From Thauera sp. (GTDB taxonomy: Bacteria; Pseudomonadota; Gammaproteobacteria; Burkholderiales; Rhodocyclaceae), in assembly GCA_024235615.1 (NCBI GenBank), contig JACKMB010000004.1, forward strand, positions 186,001-250,000: DNA of 64,000 bases, given 5' to 3'. Below are positions 9,903 through 19,950 of this stretch, piece by piece. Made by a program: the position numbers and the translations under genes. The notes under the pieces were generated by a model. That model was not told the DNA's origin. It searched no databases and saw nothing but the letters and a program-made list of their open reading frames with translations. Position 1 is the stretch's first letter. Each line of letters starts with the position of its first letter.

Positions 9903-10919
9903 CTACACGCGCAGCAGCACCACCTTCAGCGGCGGGTTGTCGTCGCGGCTGGGGAAGTCCGCTTCCGGGGTGATCCACTCCGCCTCTCGCACCTCGCGGC
10001 CCGCCTTGCGCGCGCTGCGCTCGAGCTGGTCGAGCCAGTCCTCGCGCTCCACGCGGGCGACGTTGTTGCAGCAGATCAGGGTGCCGCCTTCCGCGGTGGC
10101 GAGCAGCGCGGGCTTGAACAGCGCGGCGTAGTCGTGCACCAGGTCGACCACGCCGAAGGGGCTCTTGGCGTAGCGCGGGGGGTCGAGGAAGACGAGGTCG
10201 AAGCGGTGCGGCGCCAGCTCGGGGAAGGGCGGCAGGTGCTTGCCGCGCACCATCTTCGGCTGGCCGATGCCGGCGTACTGGCGCAGCGCGGCGAAGGCGT
10301 CGGACTTGACGAAGCGCACCCGGATCGGCAGCTCGTTGAGGCGGGCATTTTCCTTGCCGACCGCGAGCGCGGATTCGGCGAAGTCGACATTGACCACATG
10401 GCGCGCGCCGGCCTTGGCCGCGGCGATGCCGACGCCGCAGGTGTAGGCGAACACGTTGAGCAGGGACTTGCCCTCGGCTTCCTGCATGACGCGGCGGCGC
10501 GCGGCGCGCAGGTCGAGGAACAGCCACGGGTCCTGGCCGGCGTGGCGGGCCTGGAAGCGGTAGCGCACGCCGAGCTCGGAAAACTCCGATGGCTGCTCGG
10601 CGAGGGCCTGCTGTTCGGGCGGCAGCGTGTTGGCGATGCGCGAGTTCTTGCCGCTGCGGTCGTTCCACACCAGCGGCAGGCCGGGCAGGGCCTGGGCGTA
10701 GAAGGCCTCGAGCTCGGCCAGCTGCTCGGCGGTCAGCGGGCGATGGAAGGTCTGCACCAGCAGCACGGCGCCGTAGCGGTCGACGGTGATGCCGGGCGCG
10801 CCTTCGACGGTGCCGTGGAAGAGGCGCCAGGCGTCGGTGTCTTCGGCAGCCAGCCGGGCGATCAGGGGGGCGCGGGCGGCGAGCGCGGTGGAGAGCAGGT
10901 CGGTGAGGGTGGAGGACAT
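9903..10919 (-). CDS. RlmI-like SAM-dependent rRNA methyltransferase
   Basis: This is a 338-aa class I methyltransferase. N-terminal residues 26-50 match the EADGxPGxTVDRYG segment of the RlmI/RlmK C5-cytosine methyltransferases; the SAM-binding loop FAYTCGVG is at 157-164 and the catalytic-region DPPRY at 246-250. Compared with E. coli RlmI (about 396 aa) the N-terminal PUA RNA-binding domain is missing, so the target base may differ. Cytoplasmic. Start ATG 10919 was chosen because the upstream extension lacks family similarity. It lies between the FUSC transporter and the 114-aa protein on the same strand. Confidence 0.8.
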   Translation of the reverse strand: MSSTLTDLLSTALAARAPLIARLAAEDTDAWRLFHGTVEGAPGITVDRYGAVLLVQTFHRPLTAEQLAELEAFYAQALPGLPLVWNDRSGKNSRIANTLPPEQQALAEQPSEFSELGVRYRFQARHAGQDPWLFLDLRAARRRVMQEAEGKSLLNVFAYTCGVGIAAAKAGARHVVNVDFAESALAVGKENARLNELPIRVRFVKSDAFAALRQYAGIGQPKMVRGKHLPPFPELAPHRFDLVFLDPPRYAKSPFGVVDLVHDYAALFKPALLATAEGGTLICCNNVARVEREDWLDQLERSARKAGREVREAEWITPEADFPSRDDNPPLKVVLLRV

Positions 10920-10986
10920 GGCGATTCCGGCGCGGGGCGCGCCAGTATGCCCGAAGCGGGCGCGATGGCCGCAGCTTGTCTCCGCT

Positions 10987-12090
10987 TCAGGCGTCCCGGG
11001 GCAGGTGCCGCGAAGGCACCAGGCGTCGCAGCGGGCGTCCGACGACGGCGCGGAAGCGTGCGCTGTGCAGGCAGATCCCGCCGACCAGGCCGACGATGCA
11101 GCCAAGGACCGTGTCGATGAAGCGCGATTCGATCAGCTCGGCCAGCGGCGCCGCGCCCAGGGTGGCGGCCTCGGCGAGCAGGATGGTGAGCGGGGTGATG
11201 AAGATCACGGCGAGGCCGTAGTGGCGCACCACCAGGCTCTCGATCACGAAGACGAGCAGGATGACCAGCAGCGCGATCCGCCACGCATCGAGCGGCAGGC
11301 TCAGCAGCCACCAAGCGAACAGCATGCCGATCGCGGTGCCGAGGACGCGCTGGAGCTGGCGATTCCACACCGCGCGCAGCGACACACCCTGGATCACCGC
11401 CAGGCAGCTCACCGGCACCCAGTAGGGACGGTCGAGCTGTAGCGCCTGCGCGATCGCCAGCGAAAGGCCGACGAAGGCGCCGATCATCACGGCGTCGAAG
11501 ACGACGAAGTCGAAGGTCGGGGCCGGCAGTGGCGGCACCGGATCGGCTGGCTGCAGGCGCAGGATCCGCAGGCTGTAGACGAAGGCGATCAGGCTGGCGA
11601 GCAGCGCGCCCATGGTGAGCAGGCCGACGCGCAGCGGGATCTCCTCCACGGTGCCGGGCGTGTAGGCTCCGATCGCCGCTGCCATGACGAAGAACAGGCT
11701 GCCCGGCGGACCGACGCGGTAGAAGCGGCACACCATGGTCACCAGCATCGCGATCAGCGCCAGCACGCCCACCCCGGCCAGCGGCAGGAAGTGCGTCATC
11801 AGCCCGAGCGCGTAGCTCGCCGCCATGCCGAAGGCGCAGGCCATCAGCCACACCATGCGGTGCGACATCGGGGTGTTGGGCAGGTAGAGGAGGCTCAGGC
11901 CGCCGATCGACGAGATCAACCCGTACTCGAGATGCCCGAACCACGCCCCCACCATCAGCGGCAGGCCGGAGGCCAGCGCGGCGGCGAAGGCCATCTGCCA
12001 GCGCCGGGTGCTGGGGGTGAAGGTGGTGAGGTGGCGCCACTCGGCGCGCAGCAGGTCGGCGACGCGTTGCAGCGGGGAGCGGGTCTTCAT
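10987..12090 (-). CDS. FUSC-family inner-membrane transporter
   Basis: This is a 367-aa integral membrane protein with about ten hydrophobic segments in two halves, the layout of the fusaric-acid-resistance/aromatic-acid-exporter (FUSC) superfamily: an N-terminal set at residues 28-165 and a second set at 190-340 with the family-like YWVPVSCLAVIQG segment. It probably exports organic or aromatic acids, but no substrate can be assigned. It lacks the long cytoplasmic domain of AaeB-type members. Start ATG 12090. The pseudouridine synthase gene ends 63 bp upstream on the same strand. Confidence 0.8.
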   Translation of the reverse strand: MKTRSPLQRVADLLRAEWRHLTTFTPSTRRWQMAFAAALASGLPLMVGAWFGHLEYGLISSIGGLSLLYLPNTPMSHRMVWLMACAFGMAASYALGLMTHFLPLAGVGVLALIAMLVTMVCRFYRVGPPGSLFFVMAAAIGAYTPGTVEEIPLRVGLLTMGALLASLIAFVYSLRILRLQPADPVPPLPAPTFDFVVFDAVMIGAFVGLSLAIAQALQLDRPYWVPVSCLAVIQGVSLRAVWNRQLQRVLGTAIGMLFAWWLLSLPLDAWRIALLVILLVFVIESLVVRHYGLAVIFITPLTILLAEAATLGAAPLAELIESRFIDTVLGCIVGLVGGICLHSARFRAVVGRPLRRLVPSRHLPRDA

Positions 12091-12152
12091 GCGGTTCTCA
12101 CGGTCGAGGGCGCGACGCAGTGATCGCGTCGGGGCGGCCTGCAGCACGAGCT

Positions 12153-12806
12153 TCAGAACGGCGCCGGGCTGTCGAACACCATCGGCACGCGCGTGTGCGG
12201 ATGCATGAAGGCGATGCGGGCGGCGTGCAGGTGCATGCGGCCGAAGCGGGCGGCGGACTCGGGCGAAGCATAGAGCGGATCGCCGAGGATGGGGTGGCCG
12301 AGGGAGAGCAGATGCACGCGCAGCTGGTGCGCGCGCCCGGTGACCGGCTTGAGCTCCAGGCGGCTGAAGGCGTCGGCGCCCGTTCCGTGGCGATCGAGCA
12401 CGCGATAGCGCGTGAGCGCACGCCGGCCGCGCAGCGGGTCGACGATCTGGCGGGGGCGATCGTCCGCGTCCTCGGCCAGCGGCAGGTCGATCTCGCCGCT
12501 GTCCTGCACGACATGCCCGTGCACCACCGCTACGTATTGCTTGCCGACGACGCGCTGCTCGAAGGCGAGACTCATGCGGCGCAGCATCTCCGCGCCGCGC
12601 GCGAACAGCACCAGGCCGGAGGTGGCGGCGTCGAGGCGGTGCACGATGCGGGCGTCGGCCCAGCACGCCTGGATCCGCGCCGCCAGGCAGTCGTCACGGC
12701 CCGGCCCGCCCGCGGGCACGGAGAGCAGGCCGGCTGGCTTGTCGGTGACGACAAGGAACTCATCGATGTGGAGGACGGGGATCGAGAGATGGATTTCCGG
12801 CTGCAT
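12153..12806 (-). CDS. RluA-family pseudouridine synthase
   Basis: This is a 217-aa RNA pseudouridine synthase. The catalytic motif HRLDAATSGL is at 56-65 (nucleophile Asp59), with VxGKxYxAxVxG and the C-terminal RAHQLRVHLLSLGHPILGD motif. There is no S4 domain, and the length resembles the RluA branch (23S U746/tRNA U32) or TruC. The exact target is unknown. A TTG further upstream in frame would add 23 residues without similarity, so ATG 12806 was preferred. It lies upstream of the FUSC gene, and the two could form an operon. Confidence 0.85.
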   Translation of the reverse strand: MQPEIHLSIPVLHIDEFLVVTDKPAGLLSVPAGGPGRDDCLAARIQACWADARIVHRLDAATSGLVLFARGAEMLRRMSLAFEQRVVGKQYVAVVHGHVVQDSGEIDLPLAEDADDRPRQIVDPLRGRRALTRYRVLDRHGTGADAFSRLELKPVTGRAHQLRVHLLSLGHPILGDPLYASPESAARFGRMHLHAARIAFMHPHTRVPMVFDSPAPF

Positions 12807-12866
12807 GAGGCGCTCTTCAGGCGAGGCATGGTGATGGGGTAGGGGGGCTGCGCTCGGTATGAGGGC

Positions 12867-12884
12867 TGTCGGCAATTTTTACAC
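12867..12884. promoter_or_regulatory. Upstream dyad of PEP-CTERM gene 1
   Basis: The pattern TGTCGG-N5-TTTACAC is present here and again at 15503-15520 ahead of the second PEP-CTERM gene. It lies 92 bp upstream of the -24 element of the proposed sigma-54 promoter, a normal distance for an NtrC-type enhancer-binding protein. The link to a PrsR-like regulator is inferred from the known sigma-54 control of PEP-CTERM genes. Confidence 0.55.
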
Positions 12885-12967
12885 TCTTGCGTCCCTGCCG
12901 CCGGTCCGGCGTCTTCGACTTTTTGCAAGCTTCTGGTGGAAAAGGCGAATTCGATACGATTGCCGGA

Positions 12968-12985
12968 TTGGCATGGATCTCGCTT
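12968..12985 (+). promoter_or_regulatory. Sigma-54 promoter of PEP-CTERM gene 1
   Basis: TTGGCAT-N5-TCGCTT with the GG (12970-12971) and GC (12982-12983) dinucleotides exactly ten bases apart. It differs from the consensus TGGCAC-N5-TTGC at two positions. The expected start of transcription is about 12995, leaving a leader of roughly 35 bases before the ATG at 13031. Confidence 0.55.
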
Positions 12986-13030
12986 CGATCGCGGTGGCTC
13001 GGCGTTGCCGGGAATGATTTGGAGACGGAC

Positions 13031-13822
13031 ATGAAAACAACGACACGGATGATATGCAAGGCCGGTCTGCTTGCACTTGCGCTGAGCGCAGGAAGCGCCT
13101 CGGCGGCGCAGATCTACTGGACGGACTGGACCGGCGGTGACCTGGATTCCGGCAATGGCTTCCGGGGCGTCGGCACGATCACGACGTCGAATGCGACGGT
13201 CACCGTGACCTACACGAACCCGCAGGGGATCGCCTTCTACCAGCCGAGCGGCGGCGCCTACTACTACAGCAACGGCACCGACGGCCCCGCCGGTACCTCG
13301 CCTTACACGAGCAGTGCGGTCGACAACCGGCCGGGAACCACCGACATCATCGCGCTGAGTCAAGCCGGCCTGCAGACCTTGAGTTTCTCGCAGGCGATCG
13401 CGAATCCGGTGTTCGCCTACGTCAGCCTGAACGGCAACGGCTACGGCTTCGACCAGGACTTCGACATCCTCAGCTTCGGCGACGCCAGTGACGGCAATGC
13501 CTGCGGCTACTGGGGCTGCGGAACCTCGTACAAGCAGGTGGCGACGGTCAATGGCAAGACGGAGTACCAGTTGCTGGGCACCGGCGAGCCGCACGGTACG
13601 CTGCAGTTCAAGGGGACCTTCGATACCGTGAATTGGCGCAGTCTCAGCAACGAGTACTGGAACGGCTTCACGGTGGGCGTACAGGAGACGGCGGTCGAAT
13701 ATTGCACGGCGAATCCGACGGCACCCGGGTGCACGCCGAACGGCGTGCCGGAGCCCGCTTCGCTCGCGCTGCTCGGATTGGGACTGGCGGGGCTTGCGGT
13801 CGGGCGTCGTCGCAAGGGCTGA
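13031..13822 (+). CDS. PEP-CTERM sorted extracellular protein 1
   Basis: This is a 263-aa exported protein. The N-terminal signal peptide ends near AGSASA (residue about 25). The mature part is rich in Gly, Tyr, Asn, Ser and Thr with little charge. The last 25 residues are a PEP-CTERM sorting tag: VPEP, a hydrophobic helix and an RRRKG tail, the substrate for an exosortase (EpsH/XrtA type), which is not in this window. Such proteins are linked to exopolysaccharide and floc formation in related bacteria. Start ATG 13031 follows GGAGAC. The middle domain is not recognised; a CTANPTAPGC loop precedes the tag. It is followed by a long terminator shared with the convergent porin. Confidence 0.85.
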   Translation: MKTTTRMICKAGLLALALSAGSASAAQIYWTDWTGGDLDSGNGFRGVGTITTSNATVTVTYTNPQGIAFYQPSGGAYYYSNGTDGPAGTSPYTSSAVDNRPGTTDIIALSQAGLQTLSFSQAIANPVFAYVSLNGNGYGFDQDFDILSFGDASDGNACGYWGCGTSYKQVATVNGKTEYQLLGTGEPHGTLQFKGTFDTVNWRSLSNEYWNGFTVGVQETAVEYCTANPTAPGCTPNGVPEPASLALLGLGLAGLAVGRRRKG

Positions 13823-13844
13823 GGCCGGGTTCTCGATCTCCGCA

Positions 13845-13879
13845 TGAACAAACGGGAGCCTGAGGCTCCCGTTTGTTCA
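13845..13879. terminator. Bidirectional terminator between PEP-CTERM gene 1 and the porin
   Basis: A perfect 16-bp stem (13845-13860 with 13864-13879) with a three-base loop sits between the two convergent genes. The stem ends in AACAAAC/GTTTGTT, giving a modestly T-rich end in both directions, so it can serve both genes. Confidence 0.8.
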
Positions 13880-13929
13880 TGGGTGCACCGGATCCGGGGC
13901 GCTGCCCGGGTCGGTGTGCATTGCGTGGA

Positions 13930-15186
13930 TCAGAACACGCTGAAGGGGTAGTCGAGGAAGATCCGGACTTCGTTACCGCTGGTGTTGTAGGCGCGGGCGT
14001 TGTCCGAAACGCGGAGGGTGGAGGCGCGCAGGCGGACGTTCAGATCTTTCGCGGGGCCGCTCTGCACCTTGTACGACAGCTGATTGAAGAGCTCATGCTC
14101 TTTTCCATCGGTGGTCGTGCCGACATCGATGTCATGACCGCGCACGTAAGCGATGCGATAGCTCAGGCCGGGGATGCCGTACTGAGAAAAGTCGACCGCG
14201 TAGGCGACCTGCCAGGACTGCTCGTCCGCAGCGTTGAAATCGGACCAGTAGGAGTTGGCCAGCCAGATCGAGCCGCCGCCGTCACCGACCCAGCCTTCGC
14301 TCTGGTAGAAGCCATAGTTGTAGTCGACATTGCCGTTGTTGCGCTGGTAGGCGAGCGTGAAGGCATGCGGGCCGGTGGCGTAGGTCGAGGCCAGGCTCCA
14401 GATGCGACTCTTGCCGGGCTGGAAGTCAGCGTCCTGCTTGGTTCGATAGCCATTGAAGTCGAAGGTCAGCGAGTTGCTGGCGATCGGCAGCACGTAGTTC
14501 ACGTTGAGGTACTGGCGCTTGAGCACATCCTCGACGTCGGAGGCGTAAAACGCGCCGCTGAGAGCGTCGTTGAACTTGTAGCTGGCGCCGATCACGTCGA
14601 TGCCCTTCAGCCCGCCGCTGTCACGGCCTTCGTCGCTCTTGCGCGATTGCGCGTGGAACGTGCCCGCATTGAATTCCAGGCCCTCGATCTCCGTCGAGGT
14701 CAGCATCGTGCCGGTGAAGCTCTCGGGCAGCAGGCGGGAGTTGTCGTGACTCAGCACCGGAAGGTTGGGGCGAAGGTCACCGTAGGCGAGGACGGTGTTC
14801 GAGAAACGCAGTTTCAGCGAGGCGCCGCCCTTGGCGACATCCTTCTCCGGCATGCCGGTGCTGTCCTGCTTGAAGAAGTCGATCCCCCAGTTTCCGGCGC
14901 GGTCGCGCGAGCCGTCGAGACGCACCGCGTAGGCTGCGAATGCATCCACGCCAAAACCGATCGTACCCTTGGTGAAGCCCGACTCGAAGTTGGCGATCGC
15001 TCCCTGGCCCCATTCGCCGCTGTCGTGGCGGCCACCCTTGTAATCGCGATTGATGTACGCGTTGCGCAGCAGCACGTTCAGCGCGCTGTCTTCCACGAAG
15101 CCCTTCGCCTCGGCCTGTCCGGCGGCGAATGCGGGCGTCGCGCTCGCGAGCCCAAGAACGATCAAACCAGCCAACTTCTTCGACAT
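13930..15186 (-). CDS. OprD-family outer-membrane porin
   Basis: This is a 418-aa outer-membrane beta-barrel with a signal peptide (residues 1-22, ending AFA). The start of the mature protein, GFVEDSALNVLLRNAYINRDYK, in positions about 29-50, is the typical OprD opening. Alternating aromatic/polar strands run to a C-terminal phenylalanine (FSVF), the usual barrel-assembly signal. OprD-type porins admit amino acids, small peptides or aromatic acids; the substrate here is not known. Start ATG 15186 has GAGGAAA upstream. It lies between two PEP-CTERM genes; its promoter region 15187-15625 is shared with the second one. Confidence 0.9.
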   Translation of the reverse strand: MSKKLAGLIVLGLASATPAFAAGQAEAKGFVEDSALNVLLRNAYINRDYKGGRHDSGEWGQGAIANFESGFTKGTIGFGVDAFAAYAVRLDGSRDRAGNWGIDFFKQDSTGMPEKDVAKGGASLKLRFSNTVLAYGDLRPNLPVLSHDNSRLLPESFTGTMLTSTEIEGLEFNAGTFHAQSRKSDEGRDSGGLKGIDVIGASYKFNDALSGAFYASDVEDVLKRQYLNVNYVLPIASNSLTFDFNGYRTKQDADFQPGKSRIWSLASTYATGPHAFTLAYQRNNGNVDYNYGFYQSEGWVGDGGGSIWLANSYWSDFNAADEQSWQVAYAVDFSQYGIPGLSYRIAYVRGHDIDVGTTTDGKEHELFNQLSYKVQSGPAKDLNVRLRASTLRVSDNARAYNTSGNEVRIFLDYPFSVF

Positions 15187-15343
15187 GTTGTTTTCCTCGA
15201 TGGTGTCTGTTGTGTCTTTCGACCCGTCGGACAGGTCGTGCCTGCCAGGGTGGGGCGCGATTCTCGCATTTCCTGCGGGAGTGGTGCGGCCGGGTTGCAG
15301 GAAAATGACAGTCGGTGCTGCCGGTGGCGCAAGGGAGGGCGAG

Positions 15344-15361
15344 TGTCGGGATTTCTTACAG
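15344..15361. promoter_or_regulatory. Possible third, weaker copy of the PEP-CTERM dyad
   Basis: TGTCGG-N5-CTTACAG, matching the 12867 and 15503 dyads except for two bases in the right arm. It lies 159 bp left of the 15503 copy and 158 bp upstream of the porin start, so it could act on either gene. Confidence 0.35.
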
Positions 15362-15384
15362 TCGATCATAGAAAAAACTACTCA

Positions 15385-15479
15385 ATCTGGGGCGTCATGA
15401 GGCGTTTGGGGGGAGGGTGCGACATTTCTTGTGCAGGGAGCACCCCAACTTGGGGGATGGCGGTGTTTACGCCCCAGAT
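15385..15479. repeat. Inverted repeat in the porin/PEP-CTERM intergenic region
   Basis: Two perfect 11-bp arms, ATCTGGGGCGT (15385-15395) and ACGCCCCAGAT (15469-15479), are separated by 73 bp. Inside lies a smaller palindrome CCCCAA-C-TTGGGG (15443-15455). The region has no gene and is less GC-rich than its surroundings. The function is unknown; a looped operator is possible. Confidence 0.5.
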
Positions 15480-15502
15480 CGAGGCTTAAAGAGGCTTGAC
15501 GG

Positions 15503-15520
15503 TGTCGGGATTATTTACAC
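15503..15520. promoter_or_regulatory. Upstream dyad of PEP-CTERM gene 2
   Basis: TGTCGG-N5-TTTACAC, identical in both arms to the copy at 12867. With one more base on the left it reads GTGT...ACAC, a dyad expected for a dimeric activator. It lies 60 bp upstream of the GG of the sigma-54 promoter; the other copy is 92 bp upstream, a difference of 32 bp or three helical turns. Confidence 0.6.
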
Positions 15521-15571
15521 GCGATATCCGGGCGTTCGGGAGACCCTCAGCCGTTGTCGGCGAAATGGCTC

Positions 15572-15590
15572 TTGGCACAAACCTTGCTTT
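15572..15590 (+). promoter_or_regulatory. Sigma-54 promoter of PEP-CTERM gene 2
   Basis: TTGGCAC-N5-TTGCTTT matches the RpoN consensus: GG at 15574-15575 and GC at 15586-15587, ten bases apart. The predicted transcription start is near 15599, with a 27-base leader to the ATG at 15626. Confidence 0.8.
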
Positions 15591-15625
15591 TGATAAATAC
15601 ATTCGATCGCACCAGGGCTCGCCAC

Positions 15626-16234
15626 ATGAAACGCACATTGCTCGTCCTCACCTTGCTGGGGCTCTCCGCCACTGCCGCTCAGGCGGCTTCGATCACTACC
15701 GTCGTCAGCGCCAACGGCAATGGCGGCAACTATGGCGGTTCGCTCTCCGTGCTGAACGACGGGATCTTCCCGACCGAGGGCAGCCAGTGGAACCTGGCCG
15801 ACAAGGTGTCGTGGAACGGCAAGGGCAATCGCTTCGTGTTCGCCTTTGGCGACCTGTACCGCATCGACAGCGTCCGTCTTTCGGTGGATAACAACGACGG
15901 CTACCTGCTCGAATACTCGACCGACTACTCCGCCTGGGCGAGCCTGCTCACGGTGTCGAGTGGCGTGGGCGAGATCGGTTGGGGGATGGACACGATGGCC
16001 ACCGATCCGTCCGATTCCGAGTACGTGTCACAGCTCGCATTCACGCCGCGGGAGGCGCGCTACGTCCGGATCCAGGCGACGGATGGCGACAACTCCTACT
16101 CCATCGGCGAGGTGGCCTTCACCGGCGAGCGTGCCGACAACGGCTCGACCAATCCGGTGCCCGAACCCGCGGGGCTTGCGCTGATTGCTCTCGGTCTCGC
16201 AGGCATGGGGCTGGCCCGCCGACGCCGGGTCTGA
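15626..16234 (+). CDS. PEP-CTERM sorted extracellular protein 2
   Basis: This is a 202-aa secreted protein with a signal peptide (1-20, ending AAQAA). The mature domain resembles a small discoidin/F5-8-type-C-like beta sandwich: SVRLSVDNNDGYLLEYS early, then FTPREARYVRIQATDGDNSYSIGEV in two pieces near 145-170, a pattern typical of carbohydrate-binding folds. The C-terminus is VPEP, a hydrophobic helix and RRRRV: a PEP-CTERM tag cut by an exosortase. Its role in the extracellular matrix is inferred. Start ATG 15626 has only a weak ribosome site. A strong intrinsic terminator follows. Confidence 0.85.
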   Translation: MKRTLLVLTLLGLSATAAQAASITTVVSANGNGGNYGGSLSVLNDGIFPTEGSQWNLADKVSWNGKGNRFVFAFGDLYRIDSVRLSVDNNDGYLLEYSTDYSAWASLLTVSSGVGEIGWGMDTMATDPSDSEYVSQLAFTPREARYVRIQATDGDNSYSIGEVAFTGERADNGSTNPVPEPAGLALIALGLAGMGLARRRRV

Positions 16235-16252
16235 GCCCATCCTCGTCCCGAG

Positions 16253-16289
16253 AAAACGCCCCGCGACCTCTCCGGCGCGGGGCGTTTTT
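16253..16289 (+). terminator. Intrinsic terminator of PEP-CTERM gene 2
   Basis: Stem AAAACGCCCCGCG (16253-16265) pairs with CGCGGGGCGTTTT (16276-16288), with a ten-base loop and a T-run. It starts 18 bases after the stop codon. Confidence 0.9.
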
Positions 16290-16390
16290 CGTGGACCTTG
16301 GGCGGCACGCGAGCGCTCGGGGAGTCGCACGGGAAAGCGTTTCCCAAACGCCCTTTGGATAGGTTTTCTTGTGCACTGCAACCAAGGAAG

Positions 16391-16427
16391 ATAGCTTCCA
16401 TCAATCCTCCCCATTGCTTCAAAAGCA
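16391..16427 (+). promoter_or_regulatory. OxyR-like operator ahead of katG
   Basis: The first half ATAGcTtccAtCAAT matches the OxyR pattern ATAG-N7-CTAT, and a second, weaker half beginning ATTG follows after seven bases. It lies 154 bp upstream of katG. The identification rests on pattern only. The rest of the gap 16290-16580 shows nothing recognisable apart from a ribosome site. Confidence 0.35.
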
Positions 16428-16550
16428 TCCGATCTTTGCTAGTCTGAGCCTGTCAGCAGCGGTTTTGGACCGCTTCCGGCCCTGGTCCGCGAGCGCGGGG
16501 CGAGGTGTGGCAGGGCTTTCCTGCGAGGTGCGACCGCTCCTCGCAAATAG

Positions 16551-18755
<2,205 letters not shown>

Positions 18756-18780
18756 TCCGCTTCCGGGTTGTCACCGCCTC

Positions 18781-18814
18781 CCGCCCACACCGTGCAGCCG
18801 CGCGGTGTGGGCGG
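18781..18814 (+). terminator. Terminator-like hairpin after katG
   Basis: A perfect 12-bp stem CCGCCCACACCG (18781-18792) with CGGTGTGGGCGG (18803-18814) and a ten-base loop, followed by TTCGCTTT. It is 26 bases past the stop codon. Confidence 0.65.
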
Positions 18815-18836
18815 TTCGCTTTGCGTGTCCGGTTCC

Positions 18837-19273
18837 TGCAGGGGCGCCGGCAGGCGCGAACCGCCGCGCACGGAATGGGCGACGCGCTCGCCGGACCGCC
18901 GTCTTCGCGGCTGCCGCCGCTCCTACAGCGCGTGTCGCGGCGGATGTCGTGTCGGGTGTTGCGGCGGGTGTCGTGGCGTCGCTTGGAGGAGGAGGGTTCA
19001 TGTAGGAGCGCCGGCAGGCGCGAACCGCGGCGCACGGAATGGGCGACGCGCTTGCCGGACCGCCGTCTTCGCGGCTGCCGCCGCTCCTACAGGGCGTGTC
19101 ACGGCGGATGGCGCAGCGGGTGTCGTGGCGGCTGTTCCCGCGGTGGGCGTCACGGCGTCGCTTGGGGAAGGAGGGTTCATGTAGGAGCGCCGGCAGGCGC
19201 GATTCGGGCCGTTCATCGATCGACGTGCGTGCCGATCCCGACCGCCGCGTTCGCGCCCGCCGCCGCTCCTGCC
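18837..19273. repeat. REP-like cluster with a duplicated 165-180-bp unit
   Basis: Forward GCGCC/GGCGC-type elements at 18837-18860, 19001-19024 and 19180-19203 alternate with reversed GCGGC/GCCGC-type elements at 18904-18927 and 19068-19091; a worn reversed copy lies at 19250-19273. The DNA between them (for example GCACGGAATGGGCGACGCG) is also repeated, so a unit containing an opposed pair was duplicated. It fills the gap 18756-19280, with no gene. Confidence 0.85.
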
Positions 19274-19280
19274 GAGACCG

Positions 19281-19802
19281 CTACGCCTCCCAGATGGCCT
19301 CGCCGCCCGCGTCGCGGTACGCGAGGTAGGTGCGCAGGTCGAACTCGTACTGGTGGTAGTCGGGCTCCATGTGCTGGCAGAGCTGGTAGAAGGCCTTGTC
19401 GTGCTCGCGCACGCGCAGGTGGGCGAGCTCGTGCACCACGATCATGCGCAGGAAGGCCTCCGGGGCCGTGCGGAACAGGGTGGCGATGCGGATCTCGCGC
19501 TTGGCCTGCAGGCGCGCGCCCTGCACGCGCGAGATCGCGGTGTGGGTGCCGAGCGCGTTGCGGATCACGTGCAGGGTGTTGTCGAAGCGCACCTTGGCGA
19601 GCGGCGGCGCGCTGCGCAGGTGCGCGGCCTTGAGCGCCTGCACGTAGTCGTGGAGCGCGCTGTTCGAACGCACCGCGTGCGCCTGCGGGTAGCGCCGGCG
19701 CAGCGCGTCTGCCAGCCCGCCCTGCTCGATCAGCGTCCTCACCTGCTGCACCAGCGCCGGCGGGTAGCCGGCCAGATAGTCGGGACTGCGTCGCGTATTC
19801 AC
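19281..19802 (-). CDS. YgjP-like zinc metalloprotease domain protein
   Basis: This 173-aa protein has the M48-like zinc site of the YgjP/DUF45 family: HELAH at 124-128 and a further His at 134 in VREHDKAFY. There is no signal peptide, so it is probably cytoplasmic. The substrate is unknown; the family is small and often found as a single-domain protein. Start GTG 19802 was chosen because AGGAG lies five bases upstream and the protein sequence upstream is low-complexity. It lies downstream of the Ada-like gene on the same strand. Confidence 0.75.
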   Translation of the reverse strand: MNTRRSPDYLAGYPPALVQQVRTLIEQGGLADALRRRYPQAHAVRSNSALHDYVQALKAAHLRSAPPLAKVRFDNTLHVIRNALGTHTAISRVQGARLQAKREIRIATLFRTAPEAFLRMIVVHELAHLRVREHDKAFYQLCQHMEPDYHQYEFDLRTYLAYRDAGGEAIWEA

Positions 19803-19950
19803 CGTGCTCCTCTCCGTTCGCCTCGCTTCGTGGCGGCAAGGCGCGTCGCTTCGCACGGCCGTGCGGGTGCGCGCGCGGGACGACTCTCCGCGCGCTGCGC
19901 GACCTCTTCCCCCGCGAAGGCACGCGCTTTCTCGCGGGCGGCGAGCGCGC

